NCBI RefSeq assembly: GCF_005864045.1
Contig: NZ_VBSP01000016.1
Location: forward strand, 1 to 50,182
DNA: 50,182 bases
Source of the DNA: Ruoffia tabacinasalis
Lineage (GTDB): Bacteria; Bacillota; Bacilli; Lactobacillales; Aerococcaceae
Direction of reading: 5' to 3'
In this document: positions 43,063 to 50,182 of the stretch, one piece after another
Layout: every line of letters begins with the position of its first letter
How positions within the stretch are numbered: position 1 is the stretch's first letter
The notes under the pieces: model-generated
The model's database searches: none
Told to the model about the DNA's origin: nothing
The model's input: only the letters and a program-made list of their open reading frames with translations
Position numbers and translations under genes: made by a program

Positions 43063-44148
43063 CTAAAAATCGACTTTTAATTGGCTATTTCTTTCATGGC
43101 GACGTAAGGCTAACTGGATTAATTCATCAATTAAATCACGTTGACTTAAGCCAGTACCTAACCATAAGTTCGGATACATACTGTATTGGGTAAAGCCTGG
43201 CATAGTATTGATTTCATTAATATAGATGTCTCCATTGTTTGTTAAGAAGAAATCTACTCGAGCTAAGCCCGAACAATCAATCGCACGATAGGCTGCAAGC
43301 GCGTATTCTTGAACTTGGCTAGCGATGTGGTTAGGAATTTCAGCTGGAATTTGCATCTCAACGGTATTATTGAGGTATTTCTCATCATAATTGTAAAAAT
43401 CAGATTGCTTCACCAATTGTCCAATCACACTGACGTGCGCATCATCATTCCCTAAGACAGCCACTTCACACTCTTCTGCGCGAATTCCTTGCTCAACAAC
43501 GATACGACGATCAAATTGTAAAGCCAATTCCACAGCTTCAACTAATTCACTGCTGTCAGTCACTCTTGATATCCCGACACTAGAACCTAAATTCGCTGGT
43601 TTAACAAATAATGGATATAACAAGCTACCTTCTGAACGCGCAATTAAGTCTTCTTTATCTGATTGCCATTCTCTTTGATCGAAAGCGATGTAAGGAACTT
43701 GCGGTAGTCCTGCACGTTCAAATAAGTTTTTACTGATAATTTTATCCATTCCAGCAGCACTTGCAGCTACGCCTGCTCCTACATATGGAAGATTTAGAAT
43801 TTCTAAGAATCCTTGAATTGTTCCATCTTCTCCATTTGGTCCATGAAGAATTGGGAAGACAACTGTATCCTCTTCCGCAATATCACCAGGATTAATGTTA
43901 ATACCGGTCGAAGAACCTTTTTCATTATCACACCAGGATTCTACTTGTGCGGAACTTAAGCGTAACTGTTCCGAGAACGCGCTTGGCTCTTCCAATAAAG
44001 GTCCCTTAATCCACTTCCCTTGGCGGGTAATATAGATAGGTTGAACTGTATATACATCGAACATAATTTGTTGCACGATATTATGTGCTGATAATATCGA
44101 AATATCATGCTCTGCGCTTTGTCCGCCATAAAGCATTGTGATTTTCAT
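43063..44148 (-). CDS. ddl: D-alanine--D-alanine ligase
   Basis: 361 residues, ATP-grasp ligase. It opens MKITMLYGGQSAEHDISILS and has HGPNGEDGTIQGFLE, LFVKPANLGSSVGISR and the metal-binding end FFLTNNGDIYINEINTMPGF. It joins two D-alanines for MurF. Length and motifs are standard. GGAGGTTT precedes the ATG. Confidence 0.97.
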   Translation of the reverse strand: MKITMLYGGQSAEHDISILSAHNIVQQIMFDVYTVQPIYITRQGKWIKGPLLEEPSAFSEQLRLSSAQVESWCDNEKGSSTGININPGDIAEEDTVVFPILHGPNGEDGTIQGFLEILNLPYVGAGVAASAAGMDKIISKNLFERAGLPQVPYIAFDQREWQSDKEDLIARSEGSLLYPLFVKPANLGSSVGISRVTDSSELVEAVELALQFDRRIVVEQGIRAEECEVAVLGNDDAHVSVIGQLVKQSDFYNYDEKYLNNTVEMQIPAEIPNHIASQVQEYALAAYRAIDCSGLARVDFFLTNNGDIYINEINTMPGFTQYSMYPNLWLGTGLSQRDLIDELIQLALRRHERNSQLKVDF

Positions 44149-44316
44149 TGTCTAAACCTCCAATAGTAAACTCGTCTAATAGATAAAATTTTTTTAATTT
44201 TAACAATAGTAAATATACCATATTTCCACTGTAAAAATAATATTTTTTTCTATTCAATTCATAATACTATATATTAATTTATATAATGGAATAAAGCAAG
44301 TTACTATCTAAGCTTA

Positions 44317-45129
44317 CTAAGCATCCACACTGCTTGATGGAACCCCTTGACTTCGTAATTCAAAATCATCGATGTCTTCAATAACTTCTAATTCTAACGT
44401 CCAGCGCTGTGCGTTCGTATCATAAACTAGAAAGCCAATGTGTTCTTTTGGTACTTGATCTTGCGTTAATAAGGTCAATTCGTCTTCGATAATATTTAAT
44501 GGCACTTTCCAATACGTACCCGTTTGAATTGCTTGAACAAAGTTAATTTTTAATCCACGAGAGAATAGCGGAGCGATTTGCTCCACAACATTCAAGGGTA
44601 AAGGATTTACTTTTTCTTTTCGCATAAAAAAGAGTGAACGGGATTCATTCACTAACGCAACCATTCTAGCTTGGATAACTCTTTGAAAACGTGAATAGAA
44701 GTGTGAAACAAAGCGGTAAAAGACTTTCAGTAGGCCATTAGGTAACCTTAAAAATACGTAGTTGTTTTGAAGTTTATAGAAAAATGCTGACTTTAAGCCT
44801 TTATTTGCGTGGAACAAATATAAAATCTCAGCTATCTCATTGGCTGTTAATTGGTGCATGGATTCCATATTTTCAAAATCAATCCAATTTGACATTCGCA
44901 ACTCTGCGTTGCTGCTAGCTTCGAAGTAGTTCGCTACTTCTGTTTTATTTCGTAAAACTTTGAAATTTGTTTGCGCGTCAAAACGTCCAACTTCAGGAGG
45001 TGCTTGAGCAAGTATTATATTATTCGGCATATACTGGAATTCAAAATCCTCAAGGACTAGATCAATACCTCGAGTCATAATATGGTTAGTAACAGAATCA
45101 TAATGAACATATAAATTTACACGACTCAC
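44317..45129 (-). CDS. Unrecognised conserved-looking protein
   Basis: 270 residues with no family that I recognise. It starts MSRVNLYVHYDSVTNHIMTR, has no signal peptide or membrane helix, a basic aromatic middle (YRFVSHFYSRFQRVIQARM) and an acidic end (EVIEDIDDFEL). GGAGGATG lies directly upstream of the start, supporting that it is a real gene. Neighbours (ddl, lemA) do not suggest a role. It is likely cytosolic and possibly lineage-specific. Confidence 0.7.
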   Translation of the reverse strand: MSRVNLYVHYDSVTNHIMTRGIDLVLEDFEFQYMPNNIILAQAPPEVGRFDAQTNFKVLRNKTEVANYFEASSNAELRMSNWIDFENMESMHQLTANEIAEILYLFHANKGLKSAFFYKLQNNYVFLRLPNGLLKVFYRFVSHFYSRFQRVIQARMVALVNESRSLFFMRKEKVNPLPLNVVEQIAPLFSRGLKINFVQAIQTGTYWKVPLNIIEDELTLLTQDQVPKEHIGFLVYDTNAQRWTLELEVIEDIDDFELRSQGVPSSSVDA

Positions 45130-45484
45130 ACTCGCATCCTCCTTTCTTCCAATTTAATTTCTTAACATAATATACTACATTCTACCCATTTTATTCATAA
45201 ATTAATAGTGTTAAAACACGAGTTTATGTGACATTTATGTTACATATTTCCTTTATTAAACTCCCCTTATATTCCATGGCAGTTATATGAATCAGCACAA
45301 TAATAACTAAGCATTATTATGCAATTATTTATTTACTATCCGAATTTAATAGTATCAAATGAGTATCTCATTGACATCTCTCCATAAAAATATTCTATAA
45401 TAGTTAACAAGCAATTGCTAGAGATACGCCTACTGACCTTCGTATATCCATCTTAGCATGTTTGTATGAATTATTTAATAACAA
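45130..45484. other. AT-rich gap upstream of the unrecognised gene
   Basis: This gap holds the promoter for the gene starting at 45129, which I cannot pin down. I see no RNA gene and no further ORF. Confidence 0.4.
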
Positions 45485-45515
45485 AGAAACGACCTACCTT
45501 ATTAGGTAAGTCGCA
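45485..45515 (-). terminator. Terminator of lemA
   Basis: GCGACTTACCT pairs with AGGTAGGTCGT, followed by TTCTTTGTTATT on the minus strand. Confidence 0.72.
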
Positions 45516-45531
45516 TCATTTATAATGATTA

Positions 45532-46092
45532 TTAAAATTGAACTTCTGGTACTTGGCGTGCTTCCTCTGGAGTTTCTAGTAAGCTTCGGCGATTAAAGCC
45601 ATGAACATTTGCCACAATATTCGTCGGCACTGTTTCAACGGTTGTGTTATATTGGGTTGCAGTTGAGTTGTACAGTTGACGTGCCGTCGCAATTTGTTGC
45701 TCCGTTTTCTCAAGGGTTGATTGCAATTGTGTAAAGTTCGTATTCGCTTTTAAATCTGGATATTGCTCTGCGACAACTAATAGTCTTGATAGAGCTCCTG
45801 ATAATTCATTAGACTTAGCATTAATTTCAGCTGGATCCGCATCACTTGGCAAGTTAATCAATTGTTGTCTTGCTTGAGTGACTGATTCTAAAGTTTCTCT
45901 TTCGTGACTCGCATAACCTTTTACCGTGTTCACTAAGTTTGGAATTAAATCGTTACGACGTTGTAGCTGTACATCGATTTGGCTAAATGATTCATCTACC
46001 CAGTTACGACGTTTAATTAAATTATTATAAATAAGTACCCAGATAATCGCGATGACCACGATAACGGCGATAATTATCCACATGATATTCAT
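45532..46092 (-). CDS. lemA: LemA family protein
   Basis: 186 residues. An N-terminal membrane helix (about 3-20, IMWIIIAVIVVIAIIWVLI) is followed by a coiled-coil LemA domain containing RRNWVDESFSQIDVQLQRRNDL and IPNLVNTVKGY. ATG 46092 is chosen for AAGGAG upstream; an in-frame start at 46116 lacks one. LemA proteins are membrane-associated with no settled function and often pair with DUF2207 or TPM-domain proteins; a DUF2207 protein is encoded at 24-26 kb. Confidence 0.92.
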   Translation of the reverse strand: MNIMWIIIAVIVVIAIIWVLIYNNLIKRRNWVDESFSQIDVQLQRRNDLIPNLVNTVKGYASHERETLESVTQARQQLINLPSDADPAEINAKSNELSGALSRLLVVAEQYPDLKANTNFTQLQSTLEKTEQQIATARQLYNSTATQYNTTVETVPTNIVANVHGFNRRSLLETPEEARQVPEVQF

Positions 46093-46337
46093 ATATATAT
46101 TCTCCTTCCAAGACATTTAATAGTTTCTACTATACATTATATTAAATAATTGATTCATTGTCGAAAATTATCCCCTATAGCTCGTTTTCCCTCTTAAAAA
46201 ATAGACTTAATCGTCAATGTGTTCTTAAGTGTTGTTTATCTCGAATTCGTATTGATGTCTGCTTTTTATCATGATATCATCAAGTTGACGTTTGAATGAT
46301 ATTAAAGAAAAGCAACAACTGAAAGGAAGATACATAT

Positions 46338-47204
46338 ATGACAACCGAAGCAATTACACAATCAGCAACAACCATCCAAACAACTGGAATTGAATTAAAC
46401 GCGTTAAAACCAACTGAATTAGCAAGTTTTTATGAGGAAAAAATCGGCTTAACTTTACTAAGCAAAGATGACGCTGGGAAAATCTATCACTTAGGAACAC
46501 CAGACGGAACTGTACTTATCTCAATTTACCCAGCGACAACTGAAAAATCACAAAGAACGACTGGTTTATATCACTTAGCTTTATTATTACCAACACGCGG
46601 TGACTTAGGTGGTATGTTACGTCACTTACTAGAAAACCAAGTCAATGTTGAAGGTGCATCAGATCACGGGTACAGTGAGGCATTATACTTACCTGACCCA
46701 GAAGGAAACGGTATTGAAATATACGCTGATAAAGATAGAAGTGAATGGGACATTAAAGATAATGGCCTAATTGGTGGTATCGTTATCGCATTGGACGCTG
46801 AAGGCGTACTTTCATCACAAGAGGTGCCTTTCACCGGTATACCAAATGGAACAACGATGGGGCATATTCATTTACACGTAAATGATATTGAATCAACTTT
46901 AAGTTTCTATCATGAAGTGATGGGCTTAGGTCTTAAATTCATTATGAATGAAGCAGCTTTATTTATGGCTACACAAGACTACCACCATCATTTAGGTGCC
47001 AACCTTTGGAATGGTCATAATATCCCTGCTGCTCAAGACGCAACACAAGGTTTACGTAACTCTGTTTGGTCAGGTTCTGCGGAAGATTTAAAAGCGATTC
47101 AAGCAAAATTAACTGACATTGGACATGAATTTACTAAAGATGGCGAGACTCTTTACTTTAAAGATCCGGCCGGAACAGGTATTATCCTAAAAGTCATAAA
47201 ATAG
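46338..47204 (+). CDS. Two-module VOC protein (catechol-2,3-dioxygenase-like, CatE type)
   Basis: 288 residues with two glyoxalase/bleomycin-resistance (VOC) modules (about 10-130 and 165-288). Module 1 has GLYHLALLLPTR and DPEGNGIEIYAD. Module 2 has MGHIHLHVNDIESTLSFYHE and YHHHLGANLW. The extradiol dioxygenase ligands H-H-E should lie in module 2; its last strand reads DPAGTGIILKVI, where Glu is not obvious. The activity is therefore uncertain. GAAAGGAAG precedes the ATG. A secreted paralogue is encoded immediately downstream. Confidence 0.85.
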   Translation: MTTEAITQSATTIQTTGIELNALKPTELASFYEEKIGLTLLSKDDAGKIYHLGTPDGTVLISIYPATTEKSQRTTGLYHLALLLPTRGDLGGMLRHLLENQVNVEGASDHGYSEALYLPDPEGNGIEIYADKDRSEWDIKDNGLIGGIVIALDAEGVLSSQEVPFTGIPNGTTMGHIHLHVNDIESTLSFYHEVMGLGLKFIMNEAALFMATQDYHHHLGANLWNGHNIPAAQDATQGLRNSVWSGSAEDLKAIQAKLTDIGHEFTKDGETLYFKDPAGTGIILKVIK

Positions 47205-47290
47205 TAAAACATTGAAAGGTGTACTTGCTATGGCTTGTACGCCTATTATAGATGTTTATTAATTTACATATAATCGAAAGGATGACTACT

Positions 47291-48235
47291 TTGAAAAAGA
47301 ACACACTGAAAACAATTATCGCTCTATTCCTACTTGCCCTTATCGCTAGTCCACTCACAGCCATGGCGCAAGAAGGTGCCACTTCTGACGCTGTTATTTA
47401 TCCAGCTCGTTACCAACTTAACTCAATCGATTCTGTTAACTTAGCTGAATTTTATGAATATAACATGGGGATGACGATTCTAGAAGAAGCAGATGGGTAT
47501 TACCGTTTAGGAACTTCGGATGAACGTACGTTACTTGAGATATTCCCGACAGATATCCCTCGTGGGGAAAGCTTATCAACAGGGCTATACCACACTGCTT
47601 TCCTATTCAATGACCGCAAATATTTGGGAAGTGCATTAAACCATCTCATGGAAACTCAGTCACCCATTGAAGGCTTTACTTATCACGGTGTCAGTGATGC
47701 GATTTATGCCGCTGATATTGAAGGTAACGGGATTGAATTATATTGGGACTATCCTGAAGAAGAATGGCCTCAAGGCGAAGGCGACAACTCTGTTGACATG
47801 TTAAACGAGCCACTTGATTATGTTGAAGTAATGGAATCGGCGACTGAGGAATTCACTCAATTAGATGAACGTACTAAAATTGGTCACTTCCATTTAGTCT
47901 CTGATGACTTTGACGCTGCAGGTGAGTTTTACAGTGATGTCTTTGGTTTAAATACGCAAAGTTATGTTGAAGGTGACTCATTCTTCCAAGCTTCTGGAAG
48001 ATATCACCACCATATCGCAAATAATAATTGGTTCGCCGATCAAGGGATTACACAACCAGAAGAAGGCCAACAAGGACTTCGTGCAACGATTTGGGAAACT
48101 CAATCCGAAGATTTCTTTAATGAAGTGATCAGTAACTTAGATTCTTTAGGAGCTGATTATACTCTAGAGGATAATTCACTGAGCTTTAATGATGCCTCTG
48201 GTTTAGGTGTGATTGTTGAATTAGTTTCTGAATAA
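47291..48235 (+). CDS. Secreted two-module VOC protein, paralogue of the upstream gene
   Basis: About 314 residues. A clear signal peptide (KKNTLKTIIALFLLALIASP, then LTAMAQ) precedes two VOC modules like those of the upstream protein: GLYHTAFLF, DIEGNGIELYWD, IGHFHLVSDDFD, YHHHIANNNW, and a final strand SGLGVIVELV that does keep a Glu. I chose TTG 47291 since AAAGGA lies eight bases upstream; an ATG three codons earlier sits directly on the AAAGG. An exported CatE-like protein is unusual. The two genes are 86 nt apart with no terminator between. Confidence 0.8.
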   Translation: MKKNTLKTIIALFLLALIASPLTAMAQEGATSDAVIYPARYQLNSIDSVNLAEFYEYNMGMTILEEADGYYRLGTSDERTLLEIFPTDIPRGESLSTGLYHTAFLFNDRKYLGSALNHLMETQSPIEGFTYHGVSDAIYAADIEGNGIELYWDYPEEEWPQGEGDNSVDMLNEPLDYVEVMESATEEFTQLDERTKIGHFHLVSDDFDAAGEFYSDVFGLNTQSYVEGDSFFQASGRYHHHIANNNWFADQGITQPEEGQQGLRATIWETQSEDFFNEVISNLDSLGADYTLEDNSLSFNDASGLGVIVELVSE

Positions 48236-48241
48236 ACATTG

Positions 48242-48286
48242 AGCGTAGAATATAAGGGATAGCCCCTTTGTTCTACGCTTTTTTGT
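48242..48286 (+). terminator. Terminator of the VOC gene pair
   Basis: AGCGTAGAA pairs with TTCTACGCT, followed by TTTTTTG. Confidence 0.9.
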
Positions 48287-48370
48287 TGGATAAAATATTT
48301 TATTGCATAAGGTTTTTAAATATTTTATAATGACTGCATTTGAAAACACGCTTGAAAGGAGGGTCAACCT

Positions 48371-49927
48371 ATTAAACGAACACATTATTTATTCCGCTGG
48401 GGGACTGTCCTCGTATCTTTAGGTCTTTTAGTCTACGTAATGCTTCACTTTGCTTTTGCTAAACAAGGCTTTCATATTGATGAAATATACTCTTATGGTC
48501 TCAGCAACAGTTACTACAATCCCTTTCCAACTGCAATCAATGAATGGACGCCAAGTACGTATTATCAAAACTACTTGATGCCTAACCACGCAACAGCGTT
48601 CGAATATGGGTCGGTAATGTCTAATCAAGTCAATGACGTGCATCCACCGCTATATTATTTATTATTCCACACGATTGCCTCTTTTTGGCAAGGTGGCTTT
48701 TCACCGATGGTGGGCTTAACGCTTAATCTAGGGGCGCATATAGCGACAATGATTGTATTATTTTTCTCAATCTATTACTTAACGAAGAATTTTTATTTAA
48801 GTATCTTTGCTGGCTTGTTCTGGGGGTTGAGTATCGGTGGGTTAAGTTCGATGTTATTTATTCGGATGTATCATCTGATGGGCTTTTTCGTCATTAGTTT
48901 GTTATATCTACTTTTACGGTATAGCCGTTCTAATAAATCATATACGACAATTCTTTTGATACCTATATTTATCGCTACTTTATTGGGCGCTTTGACTCAT
49001 TATTATTTCTATTTGTATGCCTTCTTTATTGTGGCGGTCGCATGTATTGGCCTTCTAATGATTAAGGAATTTAAAAAAGCAATTATACTGGGCGTTATAG
49101 AAGTAGGCGCAATTGGGGTTGCTTGGGGTATTTTCCCAGCGGTCTTTTCACATATTTTCGCTTCGAATCAAGGTGTTGAAGTATTAAATAATGCCAATAA
49201 TGCGAATTTCACAGAGAATTTGAAATTATATTTAAGTTTTGTGCAAAAGGATTTACTTGCTGATGTGTCGCTACCAATCTTTATCGGTGTGTTAATTGGC
49301 TGTATTATTCTACTTTGTGTGCAAAGCAAGACCTTAATTAATCGAGTGACTTTCTTACAAATTGCAATGATTATTCTGCCTATGGGCTTATATATCTTTC
49401 TCGTTCAAGATTTATCTCATTATCATACCGCCCGCTACATTTACCCAATTTATTCAGTCGTCGCTGTGGCGGTTGTGTTAGTGATTTACTTTTCCCTGCG
49501 GGCGATTTTAAGTAAGCCTTGGAGTACTGCCATGACCATTCTTGGTTTAAGTTTAATCGTCTTACTTGGTTTCAAGCGTGAGACAGTTTACTTTCAATAT
49601 TCAGATCAAGGGGCTTTAACACAAAGTATTCTTGAAAATCCCACCAATTCGGCGATGGTCTTCAGTGCTTCACGCTGGCAAATCGCAGAATACTCACCCC
49701 AACTCGCCTTACATGATGAGGTCTATCCTATGATACTGGAGTCGACAGACGCTAGTTACATGCCTGTGATGGAGGCGCATGACCTAGGTGAGCCTTTAGC
49801 GATTTATACTAATAGTACGCAACTTAAGCAAGAAGAGTTAATCCAATCAGTCTTAGAGAAGTATCAGTTAACTGATTACAAAGTATTGCATCAAACGAAT
49901 GATTTAATTGTTTATTATTTTGAATAA
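48371..49927 (+). CDS. Membrane glycosyltransferase, GT39/ArnT-like
   Basis: About 518 residues with at least ten transmembrane helices. The first extracytoplasmic loop has the acidic HIDEIYSYGL and NDVHPPLYYLLFH, the DE and HPP motifs of the PMT/ArnT fold that uses polyprenyl-phosphate sugars. The first ATG in frame (48440) lacks a ribosome site and falls inside the first membrane helix. AAAGGAGGG at 48356-48363 instead points to ATT 48371, giving a complete N-terminus (KRTHYLFRWGTVLVSLGLLV). No ATG, GTG or TTG lies between the upstream stop and 48440. The likely role is glycosylation of wall polymers or proteins. Confidence 0.78.
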   Translation: MKRTHYLFRWGTVLVSLGLLVYVMLHFAFAKQGFHIDEIYSYGLSNSYYNPFPTAINEWTPSTYYQNYLMPNHATAFEYGSVMSNQVNDVHPPLYYLLFHTIASFWQGGFSPMVGLTLNLGAHIATMIVLFFSIYYLTKNFYLSIFAGLFWGLSIGGLSSMLFIRMYHLMGFFVISLLYLLLRYSRSNKSYTTILLIPIFIATLLGALTHYYFYLYAFFIVAVACIGLLMIKEFKKAIILGVIEVGAIGVAWGIFPAVFSHIFASNQGVEVLNNANNANFTENLKLYLSFVQKDLLADVSLPIFIGVLIGCIILLCVQSKTLINRVTFLQIAMIILPMGLYIFLVQDLSHYHTARYIYPIYSVVAVAVVLVIYFSLRAILSKPWSTAMTILGLSLIVLLGFKRETVYFQYSDQGALTQSILENPTNSAMVFSASRWQIAEYSPQLALHDEVYPMILESTDASYMPVMEAHDLGEPLAIYTNSTQLKQEELIQSVLEKYQLTDYKVLHQTNDLIVYYFE

Positions 49928-49929
49928 TA

Positions 49930-49968
49930 TACACAATGCGAGTGGTCTACGGTTCACTCGTGTTTTTT
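49930..49968 (+). terminator. Terminator of the glycosyltransferase gene
   Basis: CGAGTG pairs with CACTCG, extended by ACAC/GTGT, followed by TTTTTTT. Confidence 0.85.
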
Positions 49969-49984
49969 TGTAAAGATGAATTGT

Positions 49985-50182
49985 AAAATTAAGTGCGACA
50001 AATAAAGAAACCCATAACAGGTTCGTGTAAAATGTTAGTAATGACAAAAACATAAACACGGAGGTCTGTTATGAGCTACACACATCTTACCATAGAGGAA
50101 CGTTCAAAAATAGAAATACTCTATCAAGAAGGCTATAAAATTAATCGCATTGCTCAATTAATCGGGCGCCATCGGTCAACGA
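49985..50182 (+). mobile_element. Start of a second IS30-family element (cut by window end)
   Basis: The left end begins near AAAATTAAGTGCGACAAATA, followed by the transposase start. It differs in sequence from the decayed IS30 element at 6.7-8.0 kb. Confidence 0.7.
50071..50182 (+). CDS. IS30-family transposase, N-terminal part
   Basis: Only the first 37 codons are inside the window. MSYTHLTIEERSKIEILYQE and GYKINRIAQLIGRHRST form the typical N-terminal helix-turn-helix of IS30 transposases. GGAGGTCTGTT precedes the ATG. Nothing shows it to be damaged so far. Confidence 0.88.
   Translation, partial: MSYTHLTIEERSKIEILYQEGYKINRIAQLIGRHRST

Overview
The window looks like the chromosome of a low-GC Gram-positive coccus of the Lactobacillales, most likely near Aerococcaceae or Carnobacteriaceae. 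The gene families, the complete walRKHIJ-htrA-rlmH neighbourhood and the strong AGGAGG-type ribosome binding sites support this; the family-level placement is inference.

Left flank (1-2.6 kb): an EcsC-like/SHOCT protein, a secreted DUF6448 protein and a small zinc-ribbon membrane protein.

Accessory island (about 2.64-18.29 kb): this is the main discovery. The last codons of rlmH (ends at 18271) form an attachment-site sequence of the kind used by staphylococcal SCC elements. Copies of that sequence recur at about 2641, 4963, 13911, 15287 and 15332, all in one orientation. They cut the region into tandem segments whose cargo is typical of mobile DNA: DUF2254, DUF4385, a secreted unknown protein, a decayed IS30 element, a lipoprotein with a DUF4230 protein, a truncated type ISP restriction enzyme, an Mrr endonuclease, a RadC/DUF1643 mini-operon, a frameshifted AlbA_2 gene, a chimeric Cys-rich ORF and a purine phosphoribosyltransferase/permease operon. 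No ccr-type recombinase gene is visible, so the array looks like a set of cassette remnants or non-autonomous cassettes.

Core region (18.3-46 kb): rlmH, then the divergent ktrB-ktrA K+ uptake pair, a dense DnaA-box cluster without dnaA (20.96-21.28 kb), htrA, walJ, a DUF2207 membrane protein, walI-walH-walK-walR, an L,D-transpeptidase, a HAD phosphatase, an O-methyltransferase, a CNNM/CorC protein, a CBS-domain protein, an MBL hydrolase, alr-acpS, cshA, murF, ddl, an unrecognised protein and LemA. Much of this serves cell-wall synthesis and envelope stress control. Nearly all of it is on the minus strand, which suggests replication enters from the right. A family of 42-nt intergenic repeats occurs at three places (22.8, 26.0 and 37.2 kb).

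Right edge (46.3-50.2 kb): two paralogous two-module VOC proteins, one cytosolic and one with a signal peptide; a membrane glycosyltransferase that may start at AUU; and the beginning of a second, different IS30-family element cut by the window end.
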